A stretch of DNA of 62,438 nucleotides from positions 1-62,438 of the forward strand of contig JAFWJS010000043.1 of NCBI GenBank assembly GCA_017511535.1. Reading direction: 5' to 3'. The translations under genes were made by a program, and so were the position numbers. The stretch's first letter is position 1. Each line of letters opens with the position of its first letter. Source of the DNA: Eubacterium sp. (GTDB lineage: Bacteria > Bacillota > Clostridia > Peptostreptococcales > Anaerovoracaceae). The notes beneath the pieces are model-generated. The model searched no databases, had not been told where the DNA came from, and saw only the letters and a program-made list of their open reading frames with translations. Positions 26,068 through 35,133 of the stretch are shown piece after piece.

Positions 26068-27255
26068 ATGAAAGAAGTTGTAATCGTAGGAGCAAAGAGA
26101 ACAGCTATCGGTTCATACGGAGGATCACTGAAGAACGTACCTGCTAAAGAACTTGGTGCTATCGCTATCAAAGGCGCTATCGAGCAGGCAGGCATCAAGC
26201 CGGAAGATGTTGAAGAAGTCATCATGGGTGATGTGCTCCAGGGCGGACTCGGACAGAACGTTGCAAGACAGATGTCGCTTGGCGCCGGACTCCCGATCGA
26301 GACTCCTGCAATGACAATCAATAAGGTCTGCGGTTCAGGTCTCAGAGCTGTTGAGCTTGCTGCTCAGATCATCAAGGCCGGTGACGCTGACATCATCGTA
26401 GCAGGCGGAGCTGAGAACATGTCAATGACAGGATATGCTCTTCCTAACATGAGATGGGGCGCAAGAATGTTCAATACACCTGCAGTAGACATGATGGTAA
26501 ACGATGGACTGTGGGATGTTTACAACAACTATCACATGGGTATCACAGCTGAGAACGTTGCTGAGAAGTACGGACTCACAAGAGAAGAGCTTGACGACTT
26601 CGCACTTGCTTCACAGAACAAGGCTGAAGCAGCTATCAAGGCCGGCAAGTTCAAGGACGAGATCGTTCCTGTAGAGATCCCTCAGAGAAAAGGTGATCCG
26701 ATCGTATTCGATACAGATGAATTCCCAAGATTCGGAGCTACAAAAGAAGCTCTTGCCAAGCTGAAGCCGGCATTCAAGAAGGACGGCGGAGTCGTTACAG
26801 CAGGAAACGCTTCCGGAATCAACGATTCAGGAGCTGCTGTAGTAGTTATGTCAGCTGACAAGGCTGAAGAGCTCGGACTCAAGCCGCTGGCTAAGATCGT
26901 TTCTTACGCATCAGCAGGTGTTGATCCTTCGATCATGGGTATCGGACCTGTTCCAGCTACCAGAAAGGCTCTGGACAAGGCTGGTCTGACGATCGACGAC
27001 ATGGATCTGTATGAAGCTAATGAAGCTTTCGCTGCTCAGTCAGTTGCAGTTGGTAAAGACCTCGGATTCGATCCTGAGAAGCTGAACGTAAACGGCGGAG
27101 CTATTGCTCTTGGTCACCCGATCGGAGCATCCGGATGCCGTATCCTCATCACTCTGATCTATGAGCTGATGAAGAGACCAGAAGCTAAGAAGGGTCTTGC
27201 TACACTGTGCATCGGCGGCGGCATGGGAACAGCTGTCATCGTTGAGAAGTGCTAG
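26068..27255 (+). CDS. Acetyl-CoA C-acetyltransferase (thiolase)
   Basis: The 395-residue product is a full biosynthetic-type thiolase: [16 protein letters not shown] at the start, the acyl-accepting Cys88 in [24 protein letters not shown], the active-site [15 protein letters not shown] and the C-terminal Cys in [11 protein letters not shown]. It condenses two acetyl-CoA to acetoacetyl-CoA, feeding butyrate or related pathways. I chose ATG 26068 because AAGGAGGG lies nine bases before it. Codon use differs from the neighbours (many GCT, AGA and TCA codons), which fits a highly expressed gene. It stands alone behind its own promoter and leader, with hairpins and a terminator after it. Confidence 0.95.
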   Translation: MKEVVIVGAKRTAIGSYGGSLKNVPAKELGAIAIKGAIEQAGIKPEDVEEVIMGDVLQGGLGQNVARQMSLGAGLPIETPAMTINKVCGSGLRAVELAAQIIKAGDADIIVAGGAENMSMTGYALPNMRWGARMFNTPAVDMMVNDGLWDVYNNYHMGITAENVAEKYGLTREELDDFALASQNKAEAAIKAGKFKDEIVPVEIPQRKGDPIVFDTDEFPRFGATKEALAKLKPAFKKDGGVVTAGNASGINDSGAAVVVMSADKAEELGLKPLAKIVSYASAGVDPSIMGIGPVPATRKALDKAGLTIDDMDLYEANEAFAAQSVAVGKDLGFDPEKLNVNGGAIALGHPIGASGCRILITLIYELMKRPEAKKGLATLCIGGGMGTAVIVEKC

Positions 27256-27259
27256 TAAA

Positions 27260-27309
27260 GCGTATATGCACTGACTGCAGGCGAAGGTAAGTGCCTTCCG
27301 GCATATGCG
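27260..27309 (+). other. Long hairpin downstream of the thiolase gene
   Basis: CGTATATGC at 27261-27269 pairs with GCATATGCG at 27301-27309 (one G-U pair), and an inner GAAGG/CCTTC stem lies between. It may protect the mRNA 3' end ahead of the true terminator. Confidence 0.45.
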
Positions 27310-27333
27310 TTACGACCAGAAGTGCTGACGAGG

Positions 27334-27364
27334 CGCTCCCGCAGGAATGCGGGAGCGTTTTTTA
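27334..27364 (+). terminator. Strong Rho-independent terminator of the thiolase unit
   Basis: CGCTCCCGC at 27334-27342 pairs exactly with GCGGGAGCG at 27349-27357 and is followed by six or seven T. Confidence 0.95.
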
Positions 27365-27379
27365 CGTTGTATATACAAC

Positions 27380-27408
27380 TTGATAGAGCTGTATGTTTCA
27401 CATATAAT
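27380..27408 (+). promoter_or_regulatory. Sigma-A promoter placed for a leaderless transcript
   Basis: TTGATA at 27380-27385 and a perfect TATAAT at 27403-27408 have a 17-base spacer. The expected RNA start, 27414-27416, coincides with the ATG at 27415 of the phosphatase gene, and no ribosome-binding site is present. Confidence 0.65.
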
Positions 27409-27414
27409 GTAAAC

Positions 27415-28536
27415 ATGAATAAATGGCTTACAAAATGGTCGATAAAGAAAGTGGCCTTGGTTTTCATCATTGCTGTGGTCACGGTTTTTATATGCTCCGG
27501 ACCGGGATGGAGGTCTTTTGCCGCGGGGAAGATAACCAGAATATCCCCGCACCGGAAAACTGTGTGCACAGCCAATCCGAAGATCAGGAAATGGTTCAGG
27601 AACTACAGGCGCGGAACTTCGGCGAAATACTTCAAGAAAGGCGAGAATTCATGGCCGGTCCCTGTCAGGCTCAGATGGAGATCGGGGCTAGGCAGAGGGG
27701 CTTTGTTCACGGTACGCGTTTCGAAGAACAGGTCCATGAAAGGCGCCGTGACGTACCGTACGAAGAAAAAGTATCTGGATCTTCATGAACCTGAATCTGC
27801 CAGAACGTATTACTGGACCGTTACGGGGAAGAATGCGGGGAAAGCATACACGAGCAAGGTCAAGCGGTTCAGAGTCGCCGCGTACCCCAGGACCATCAAG
27901 GTGGGAGGAGTATCGAACGTTCGTGACTTTGGAGGATACAGCACCCCGTACGGAAGGATAAAGCAGGGAGTCGTATATCAGAGCGCCAATCTGGATAAGA
28001 TCACAAAGGCGGGTAAGAAGAAGCTGCTTAAGAAACTAAGGGTAAGAACGGATCTGGATCTGAGAAAGACAGGAGAAGGGACCTCAGGGAAGGGCTCTCC
28101 GCTGGGCAAGACTGTCAGATACAGGCACAGAAGCGGCGTGATGTATGACGAGGTCTGGAAGAATAAGAAGAACAGAAAACGGCTGGTAAATGAGGTCAGA
28201 GTCTTTGTTTCGAAGAAGAACTATCCGGTCATGTTCCACTGTACCTACGGACGCGACAGGACAGGGACGCTTGCGTTCACGGTCGGCGGCCTCCTGGGAA
28301 TGAACAAAAAAGATCTGTACAGGAACTATGAGCTTTCATTCTTCTCGGTCATGGGATCTCACGGCAGCAAGACTGTGGATGAAAGACTGAAAATGCTGGA
28401 CAGCCTGTACAGATATTTCAGAACATACAGATCAAAGGAACATTCATTGAGATGGAATATAGAAAGATTTCTTCTTGATAATGGAATGGAAAAGCGTGAG
28501 ATAAAAGCAGTAAGGAAGAATCTGGTGAACGCATGA
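27415..28536 (+). CDS. Exported tyrosine-protein phosphatase (DSP/PTP-like)
   Basis: The 373-residue product has a basic N-terminus and one hydrophobic segment (VALVFIIAVVTVFIC, residues 13-27) typical of a signal peptide or anchor. A lysine-rich region of about 120 residues follows, then a protein tyrosine phosphatase domain: VGGVSNVRDFGGYSTPYGRI, RTDLDLRKTGEG and the P-loop FHCTYGRDRTGT with catalytic Cys276. This is the Y_phosphatase3 type. It probably acts outside or at the outer face of the membrane. The ATG at 27415 has no ribosome-binding site and coincides with the expected transcription start. The stop overlaps the ATG of the LicD gene by four bases, so the products are probably functionally linked. 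Confidence 0.85.
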   Translation: MNKWLTKWSIKKVALVFIIAVVTVFICSGPGWRSFAAGKITRISPHRKTVCTANPKIRKWFRNYRRGTSAKYFKKGENSWPVPVRLRWRSGLGRGALFTVRVSKNRSMKGAVTYRTKKKYLDLHEPESARTYYWTVTGKNAGKAYTSKVKRFRVAAYPRTIKVGGVSNVRDFGGYSTPYGRIKQGVVYQSANLDKITKAGKKKLLKKLRVRTDLDLRKTGEGTSGKGSPLGKTVRYRHRSGVMYDEVWKNKKNRKRLVNEVRVFVSKKNYPVMFHCTYGRDRTGTLAFTVGGLLGMNKKDLYRNYELSFFSVMGSHGSKTVDERLKMLDSLYRYFRTYRSKEHSLRWNIERFLLDNGMEKREIKAVRKNLVNA

Positions 28537-31500
28537 ACAGGGAACAGGAACATCTGTATCAGCTTCTTGAAGAGGTTGACGACATCTGCAGAAGAAACAA
28601 CATCACGTACTATGTCGGCGGAGGGTGCGCGCTCGGAGCGATCCGGGGCGGCGGCTTCATGCCGTGGGACGACGATATCGATCTTCACATAACAAGAGAT
28701 GAGTGGAAGAAGCTTATCGAAGTGATGAAGACCGAGCTGCCGGAAAACAGGATGTTCGTTTGCAGCGATACAGACCCCGAGTATGGGAATCCGATAGGAA
28801 GATATGTCGACAGGAATACGACTGTGATGATGAGGTCGCAGCTTCTTTCGGCAAAAGCCTGCGGAGAGATGGTGGAGTTTTTCATATTCGACAGGATGCC
28901 GGAAGACCCTGTGAAGAAAGAGCGCCACAGGATGCTCGTAAAGACATACTGCGAGCTGCTTACTCCGTCGTTCCTCAGTAATCATAAGATACTGTACGTG
29001 AATAAAGGATTCAGCTATAAGCATTACCTGGAGTGCCGTAAGCGTGCTGAGACCGAGGGCAGAGAGAAAGTGCTCCATGAGCTTATGGATGAGATCTCAT
29101 CTGTTCCTGACGAAGAAAGCGATGAGTGGTACATGTGCTGGGCGTTCGTGGATCACGAATACAAGAAGGAGATGTTCGGGACGCCCCGCTATGTGAAGTT
29201 TGAGCGCGGGATGTTCCCGGTGGCTGAGATGCAGGAGCATGTAGACAGAATAGCTTACGGAGACAGCTGGATGTATGTGCCTGCGGTAGACGATCAGATA
29301 GTGCATGATAACCACGACAATGACGTGGAGATCCCATATCAGGAAGTAGTAGACGTGTATATGCCTCTGATCGATAAGGAAGCGGTACGGAAGGCTCAGA
29401 CGATCAAGAAGAACGCGATGGTAGACGCGCTTTACAGCAAAAGCATGTATAAGCGGGCGTTCTCAATGGCGCAGCTGGAGGTGCTCGGATGGGATCTGCT
29501 CCATAAATGCGATTCATCCGCTGCCGACCTCAGGGAGCTTCTGGATAAAGGCGAATATGACAAAGTATATTCAGGCATCAGGGATTTCCTTGTCATACAG
29601 GGAAAGAAGCGTGTGAAGCAGAACGGTATCATGCTTCCTGTGTCTGATGACTTCCTTGCAGTCGTCATAGACTATCTGGTAAGGACAGGTAAATACTATG
29701 CTGCCGGAGGACTGATCAGGATCAGGAGAGAACAGGGCGAGCCATACTGCGGCGCGCTGGCTGACGCTCTGAAGGAATACGACCATTCAAGAGAACTGTC
29801 TGTTGCTGTATATGACGACCGTGATCCTGAGAAAGTTATGGAGATCATCAGCGGCTGCCCTGAATATGAGGACCGTCTTGACACGATAAGGGCGAGGCTC
29901 TGGACAGATGCGAGGAAAGCAGAAACGGAAGATGACTTCAGGAAGCTTCTTGAAGATGCGGGGCAGGCTGTGTCAGCTTTCCCTGACGACGGAGAGCTCA
30001 TACGCTTTGCCGCGTTCGCGCTGTATTCACTCGGAAGAAAAGAAGAGGCGTATGAGAAGTATCTTGAAGCCGTAAAGAAGACCAGAAACGGATTCGTGTG
30101 GAAAGAAGCCGGCGAGCTGTGCGGGATAGACGCATATACTCTGAACGACAGCGAGGAGGATCCTGAGGAAGAGCTTGAAGATGAAGAAGACACAGAGAGC
30201 GCAGATGATGATCAGGACGACGATCAGGCGCCGGTAAGCGATACGTCAGCGTTCCGAATGGAAACGCTCAAGAGCATGCTCTTCGAGATCGACGATATCT
30301 GCAGGGAAAACGATCTGAAATATTCTCTGACAGGGAAATTCATCAAAGAGCTGATGACAGGAGAAAAGCTGCCGGATGACTATGATTATGTATGTATAGC
30401 GATGACGCAGGGCGATATAGAAAGGCTCATGCATATAGTCAACGATGAAGGCGACGGATCCAGGGTGGTCGAGACGATCCTGAACAATCCGCACGCCAAA
30501 GATATGACGGTACGCTATGTGAACTGCGAGACAACACTTCTTAACGCCGATGAGTTCGGCGACCATAAGTACTATGGCATATACATAGACATACGTCCGA
30601 TCAAGAGCTATATCCCGGGGAAATCGCCGGGATTCGGGTTCAAGGCCTCAAAAAAGGTCTGGAAGAGCTGTAAGCGTGACTATGACAAGGTCCCTGACAG
30701 GTCGGCGGTCAAAACGTTTGCTCTTGATGTGATCAGGAAGATCATCGGCGAAGAGAATATAGTAAGGAATTATTATGAGGCAGACCGGAGAGCCAAGTTT
30801 GTCGACACATGGGACGATATAGAGAAAGCGCCTGCGATAAGGTGCGGCGCGTTCAGGCTCCGCAGGAAAGATTACAGCTCGGTGTCACATTTTCCTGAGT
30901 TCAATCTGAAGAGGACCTGGAAAGTCGAAGACAAGACGGCGGACGGCCATCCTCTGATGTACTGCAGCCAGTTTTACGGAAAGCACATACGCGGAGGGAT
31001 CCACGGCCGCAAATGGGTCCTGGCAAATGAGATAGTCAGCCCTGACCCGTATACTGAGCTTATGACGGATGAGGTGGTAGAGCATCTTGACGACGTACGG
31101 AAATATCATGACCGGTATAACATGATCATGAGGCCGGTCCCTGAATGCAAGGATGTGGTCAACAGTGCCTGGAACGTATATCTGATGGCGAAGGAGCTCA
31201 TACAGTTCGACTACAGGATGGATGAAAAAGCGTGCGATGATATCGAGGACGCAGTCAGAAGCGGAGATACAGACCGTTTCACAGGGCTCATGGAAGAATA
31301 CTTTGAGTATCTGGTCAGATGGAGAAAGGAAGAGACTCCGATAGTACAGCTCCCGAGGCTCAGGCAGTATATCATTGACGCCGTGAAGTCGTTCTATCCG
31401 GGGGAAGCCATAACGGCCGCGGAATATGATCAGCACGGAAACAACAAGAAGATAAGGCAGCGCACATTCGGGCATCTTGGCAAGGCGCAGCAGATATCAC

Positions 31501-31670
31501 TGCTTCTTTACGCGGCAGGCACAGGTGAATGGGACCTGAAAGACAGAAAAGACAGAAGAGAAGGGGAAGTGCCGTTCGTAAAGTCTGATCTGTACAGCCT
31601 CCTTTCTGACGGACGGAAAGCCGCCGCATACATGAAGAAAAATATGAAAGCCGGAAAAGCAGATAAATAA
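28533..31670 (+). CDS. Tandem LicD-family protein, second copy degenerate
   Basis: The 1,045-residue product starts with a canonical LicD nucleotidyltransferase-fold domain (residues 1-280): EEVDDICRRNNITYYVGGGC, GAIRGGGFMPWDDDIDLHI. LicD proteins attach phosphocholine or similar groups to teichoic acids or glycans. A helical TPR-like middle follows (about 290-530, for example FAAFALYSLGRKEEAYEKYL), then an acidic linker (EEDPEEELEDEEDTESADDD). A second LicD-like domain starts near residue 570 (EIDDICRENDLKYSLTGKFI) in which the DDDID metal motif is replaced by PDDYDYV, so it is probably inactive. The gene is coupled to a phosphatase before it and to cca after it. Its substrate is unknown. 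Confidence 0.8.
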   Translation: MNREQEHLYQLLEEVDDICRRNNITYYVGGGCALGAIRGGGFMPWDDDIDLHITRDEWKKLIEVMKTELPENRMFVCSDTDPEYGNPIGRYVDRNTTVMMRSQLLSAKACGEMVEFFIFDRMPEDPVKKERHRMLVKTYCELLTPSFLSNHKILYVNKGFSYKHYLECRKRAETEGREKVLHELMDEISSVPDEESDEWYMCWAFVDHEYKKEMFGTPRYVKFERGMFPVAEMQEHVDRIAYGDSWMYVPAVDDQIVHDNHDNDVEIPYQEVVDVYMPLIDKEAVRKAQTIKKNAMVDALYSKSMYKRAFSMAQLEVLGWDLLHKCDSSAADLRELLDKGEYDKVYSGIRDFLVIQGKKRVKQNGIMLPVSDDFLAVVIDYLVRTGKYYAAGGLIRIRREQGEPYCGALADALKEYDHSRELSVAVYDDRDPEKVMEIISGCPEYEDRLDTIRARLWTDARKAETEDDFRKLLEDAGQAVSAFPDDGELIRFAAFALYSLGRKEEAYEKYLEAVKKTRNGFVWKEAGELCGIDAYTLNDSEEDPEEELEDEEDTESADDDQDDDQAPVSDTSAFRMETLKSMLFEIDDICRENDLKYSLTGKFIKELMTGEKLPDDYDYVCIAMTQGDIERLMHIVNDEGDGSRVVETILNNPHAKDMTVRYVNCETTLLNADEFGDHKYYGIYIDIRPIKSYIPGKSPGFGFKASKKVWKSCKRDYDKVPDRSAVKTFALDVIRKIIGEENIVRNYYEADRRAKFVDTWDDIEKAPAIRCGAFRLRRKDYSSVSHFPEFNLKRTWKVEDKTADGHPLMYCSQFYGKHIRGGIHGRKWVLANEIVSPDPYTELMTDEVVEHLDDVRKYHDRYNMIMRPVPECKDVVNSAWNVYLMAKELIQFDYRMDEKACDDIEDAVRSGDTDRFTGLMEEYFEYLVRWRKEETPIVQLPRLRQYIIDAVKSFYPGEAITAAEYDQHGNNKKIRQRTFGHLGKAQQISLLLYAAGTGEWDLKDRKDRREGEVPFVKSDLYSLLSDGRKAAAYMKKNMKAGKADK

Positions 31671-33010
31671 TGGACTATTTTCTGAACATCCCGAACAAGG
31701 TATATAAGATCCTCTGGACTCTTGAGCGGAGCGGCTTCGACGCGTATGTCGTCGGAGGGTGCGTCCGCGATGTTCTGATGGGCATAAAGCCTTCTGACTG
31801 GGATGTTGCCACATCTGCGGTACCGGAAGAGACTGAGAAGTGTTTCAGTGGATATAAAGTTATCAGGACCGGCATCAGGCATGGCACCGTGACGGTCATC
31901 GTCGACGGCGAACCGTTTGAGATCACGACTTTCCGGTCCGACGGGACATATTCCGACGGGCGTCATCCCGATTCTGTGGAGTTCAGCAAAGACATAAGAA
32001 CGGATCTGGCGAGGCGTGACTTCACGATGAACGCGCTGGCGTATTCGCCGAGCAAAGGCATCATCGACGAGTTTGACGGCATCAAAGACATCAGGAACAG
32101 AACAATAAAAGCAGTGGGAAAGCCGGAAGAACGCTTCAGAGAAGATTCACTCAGGATACTGAGGGCCGTAAGGTTTGCCGGTACCCTGGGATTCATGATA
32201 GAGCCGGATACGGCAAGGGCGGTCAGGGACCTTGCGCCCACAGCCGGCAGGGCTTCTGCTGAGCGGATCATGACTGAGATAAACAAGCTGTTCATGGGAG
32301 CGTACGCAGCATATGCCGTGAAGCAGTACAGACGCGCTGTAAATGATGCGATCTCTTTCTCCGGCGCGCAGATCACAGACAGAAAAGCGGTCAAGGCGCT
32401 GGAGCATGCTCCTGCGTCTCTCCCCCTCAGAATGGCGCTTCTGCTGGATGTGCCGGAAGAAGGGAAACAGACCAGCATATTCGGAGACGGACTGTTTGGC
32501 TTTGACCTTTTCGGCACAGGAACAGATACAGATATAGACGCGTTCCGGGCATCGCTCAGGAAGATGAAGTATGACAACGATACGATCAGGCTCGCCGCGG
32601 CGCTGAAGGAAACGGCTTCCAGGAAGATCGAGCCGGAAGATATGGTGGTGAGGCTCGAGATGCGTAAGCTCGCTGACAGGTTCCCGGCTGAACAGGTGCC
32701 TGACATCCTGATGGACGGGATCAGCGTACGGAGCCTGAAGGGCAAGCTTTCCGACAGCTCGACAGAAAAGCTTTTTGAGATCGTGCAGAACGTAGTCGCG
32801 AAGGATGAATGCTATGCAAGATCGCAGCTTGAGGTCACGGGGGACGACCTTGCAGGCGACGAAAGGCTTGCGGAAGCAGGATTAAAACAGGGCAGAGATA
32901 TCGGAAAGATCCTGTCAGCTCTGCTTGACGAGGTGATAGCAGGAGAGCTCGATAATGAGAAGAACGCGCTCATAAGGCGCGCAGGGGAAATATATGACAT
33001 CATGGCGTGA
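31670..33010 (+). CDS. cca: CCA tRNA nucleotidyltransferase
   Basis: The 446-residue product has the class II CCA-adding core: YVVGGCVRDVLMG, the metal-binding DWDVATSA, HGTVTVIVDGEPFEITTFR, RRDFTMNALAY, and the RNA-binding GRASAERIMTEINKLF. A helical body with low conservation makes up the C-terminal half. It adds or repairs the 3' CCA of tRNAs, using CTP and ATP. The ATG overlaps the TAA of the LicD gene by one base (TAATG), a typical coupling junction. No clear terminator follows; glnS has its own promoter. Confidence 0.93.
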   Translation: MDYFLNIPNKVYKILWTLERSGFDAYVVGGCVRDVLMGIKPSDWDVATSAVPEETEKCFSGYKVIRTGIRHGTVTVIVDGEPFEITTFRSDGTYSDGRHPDSVEFSKDIRTDLARRDFTMNALAYSPSKGIIDEFDGIKDIRNRTIKAVGKPEERFREDSLRILRAVRFAGTLGFMIEPDTARAVRDLAPTAGRASAERIMTEINKLFMGAYAAYAVKQYRRAVNDAISFSGAQITDRKAVKALEHAPASLPLRMALLLDVPEEGKQTSIFGDGLFGFDLFGTGTDTDIDAFRASLRKMKYDNDTIRLAAALKETASRKIEPEDMVVRLEMRKLADRFPAEQVPDILMDGISVRSLKGKLSDSSTEKLFEIVQNVVAKDECYARSQLEVTGDDLAGDERLAEAGLKQGRDIGKILSALLDEVIAGELDNEKNALIRRAGEIYDIMA

Positions 33011-33048
33011 CGTCAGAAAACAGGAATGTCTGAGATAGGCAGGAATGC

Positions 33049-33077
33049 TGGTCACAGCCCCGGATATCTGATATAAT
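33049..33077 (+). promoter_or_regulatory. Promoter for glnS
   Basis: A perfect TATAAT at 33072-33077 with TGGTCA at 33049-33054 and a 17-base spacer lies about 45 bases before the glnS start. Confidence 0.55.
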
Positions 33078-33119
33078 TAAGCAACAGATGATTTACAGCA
33101 ATGATACAGGGAGTCTTTC

Positions 33120-34769
33120 ATGGGCGAAGAAAACAGATCAAGAAATTTCATCGAGGAAAAGATAGACGCAGACAATGAGTCCGGTAAGTACGGCGGCGAA
33201 GTGTATACCAGGTTCCCGCCTGAGCCGAACGGATATCTTCACATAGGACATGCCAAGTCGATATGCCTGAATTTCGGGACAGCCGCGAAGTACGGCGGCA
33301 AATGCAACCTGAGATATGACGACACCAACCCCGGCAAAGAAGATATGGAATACGTCAATTCCATCGAAGAGGACGTGAAGTGGCTCGGCTTCAGCTGGGA
33401 CAAGAGATGCTGGGCGTCAGAGTATTTCGATATGATGTACGATTATGCTGTGATCCTGATCAAAAAGGGCAAGGCGTACGTCGACGATCTTTCTGCCGAT
33501 GAGATCAGAGAGTACAGAGGGACTTTGAAAGAACCGGGCAGAGAGAGCGCGGCAAGAAGCCGCTCGGCAGAAGAGAATCTGGCTTTGTTCGAGGAGATGA
33601 AAGCCGGGAAGTACGCCGACGGAGAGAAAGTCCTCAGAGCGAAAATAGATATGGCGTCGCCGAACATGAACATGAGGGACCCTGTCATCTACAGGATCTC
33701 ACACGCCGAGCACCACAACACAGGAACGAAGTGGTGCATATATCCGATGTACGACTTCGCGCATCCTGTCGAGGACGCGATAGAGGGCATCACACATTCT
33801 CTGTGCACTCTTGAGTTCGAGGACCACAGACCTCTGTATGACTGGGTGCTCAGGGAGATAGGGCTCTGGGAGACTCCGCCGCAGCAGATAGAGTTCGCGA
33901 GACTCGACCTGACCGATACGGTGACGAGCAAAAGACAGCTCAAGGCGCTGGTGGACGACGGCTTTGTTGAAGGATGGGACGACCCGAGAATGCCGACGAT
34001 AGCGGGCATGAGACGACGCGGATTCACGCCGGAAGCGATCAGGAACTTCTGTGACGAGATCGGCATCGCGAAGGCGAACAGCCTGGTGGACATTGCGGAG
34101 CTCGAGCATTTCGTGAGAGACGATCTTGCGGGGAAGACAGAAAGCAGGAACGTGGTCGAGGACCCGGTGAAGGTCATCATCACGAACTATCCGGAGGGAC
34201 AGACCGAGGAGATAGAGACTGAAAACAACAGGAACGTGCCGGAGATGGGTACGAGGACAGTGCCGTTCTCACGTGAGCTGTATATAGACGGGGCAGACTT
34301 CATGGAAGTGCCGGTGAGGAAATATTTCCGTCTGTTCCCCGGAAATGAGGTGAGATTCAAAGGAGCGTATTACGTCACCTGCAACGAGGTCGTGAAGAAT
34401 GACGACGGATCCATAAGGGAGCTGCACTGTACGTATGATCCCGCAACGAAGGGAGGAGACAGCCCGGACGGCCGCAAAGTCAAGGGAACGATCCACTTCG
34501 TGGAGGCTTCTACCGCTGTGAAGATCAGGATCAGGAATTACGAGCATCTGTTTACGACAGATGAGAACGGTGAACAGATCCTGAATGAGAACTCGGTGAA
34601 TGAAACGTTCGGATACGCGGAGCCGTCGCTTGGCGATGCTGCGCCGGGAGAGAGATTCCAGTTCTTCCGTCACGGATATTACGCGGCAGACAGTAAGCTG
34701 ACGACTGAAGATGAAAAGGTGTTCAACCGGATCGTAGAGCTGAAGAGCTCGTGGAAGCCGGTAAAATAG
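33120..34769 (+). CDS. glnS: Glutaminyl-tRNA synthetase
   Basis: The 549-residue product is a full class I GlnRS. It has [17 protein letters not shown] (HIGH at residues 41-44), [31 protein letters not shown], and the KMSKR-equivalent [11 protein letters not shown] followed by [10 protein letters not shown] beta-barrel anticodon-binding region follows to the end. Choosing GlnRS over GluRS rests on [12 protein letters not shown] and the two C-terminal barrels. It charges tRNA-Gln directly, so this lineage does not rely only on the transamidation route. Only a weak ribosome-binding site (ACAGGGAG) precedes the ATG. Confidence 0.95.
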   Translation: MGEENRSRNFIEEKIDADNESGKYGGEVYTRFPPEPNGYLHIGHAKSICLNFGTAAKYGGKCNLRYDDTNPGKEDMEYVNSIEEDVKWLGFSWDKRCWASEYFDMMYDYAVILIKKGKAYVDDLSADEIREYRGTLKEPGRESAARSRSAEENLALFEEMKAGKYADGEKVLRAKIDMASPNMNMRDPVIYRISHAEHHNTGTKWCIYPMYDFAHPVEDAIEGITHSLCTLEFEDHRPLYDWVLREIGLWETPPQQIEFARLDLTDTVTSKRQLKALVDDGFVEGWDDPRMPTIAGMRRRGFTPEAIRNFCDEIGIAKANSLVDIAELEHFVRDDLAGKTESRNVVEDPVKVIITNYPEGQTEEIETENNRNVPEMGTRTVPFSRELYIDGADFMEVPVRKYFRLFPGNEVRFKGAYYVTCNEVVKNDDGSIRELHCTYDPATKGGDSPDGRKVKGTIHFVEASTAVKIRIRNYEHLFTTDENGEQILNENSVNETFGYAEPSLGDAAPGERFQFFRHGYYAADSKLTTEDEKVFNRIVELKSSWKPVK

Positions 34770-34813
34770 ATTTACTCCGGCAGATCATGCCGGGATGATA
34801 AGGAGGATCGAAC

Positions 34814-35074
34814 ATGGGTATCACAGATGCATTGAACGGACTTAAGGACAAAGCACAGGAAGTTCTGGACAAGACAGATCTTGACGAGAAGATCACAGAC
34901 GCTGCCAGGAAGGCAAAGGACGCAGCGGAAGATGTTGCCGGCAAGGCCAAGGACGGAGTACAGGATGTCCTGGATAAGACCGACATCGACGACAAGATCG
35001 TTGACGCAGCTAAGAAGGCTAAAGACAAGGCTGCAGACGCTGTCTCAGACCTGAAAGACAAAGTATCAAAATAG
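34814..35074 (+). CDS. Small amphipathic helical repeat protein
   Basis: The 86-residue product consists of two copies of a 35-residue unit, beginning QEVLDKTDLDEKI at residue 15 and QDVLDKTDIDDKI at residue 50, each followed by a D-A-A-K-K-A-K-D type helix. It is Lys/Asp/Ala-rich with an 11-residue-like periodicity, as in LEA/YtxH-type stress or membrane-surface proteins. It has no membrane helix or signal peptide. An AAGGAGG site lies before the ATG, and a strong terminator follows, so it may be abundant. A GC hairpin without U-run (34777-34793) lies between glnS and this gene. The function is unknown. Confidence 0.75.
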   Translation: MGITDALNGLKDKAQEVLDKTDLDEKITDAARKAKDAAEDVAGKAKDGVQDVLDKTDIDDKIVDAAKKAKDKAADAVSDLKDKVSK

Positions 35075-35095
35075 CATTACGAGAATTGACAGAAG

Positions 35096-35127
35096 ATCCC
35101 CGGAGTTAACTGCTCCGGGGATAATTT
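35096..35127 (+). terminator. Rho-independent terminator after the small repeat protein
   Basis: ATCCCCGGAG at 35096-35105 pairs with CTCCGGGGAT at 35113-35122, followed by AATTTT. Confidence 0.85.
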
Positions 35128-35133
35128 TACAGT

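Noticed and set aside
30250-31660. Second LicD domain as a separate gene broken by a stop
   Set aside because: The frame is continuous through an acidic linker with no stop or new start signal, so it is one protein.
34777-34793. Terminator between glnS and the small repeat gene
   Set aside because: CCGGCA/TGCCGG makes a neat hairpin but has no U-run.
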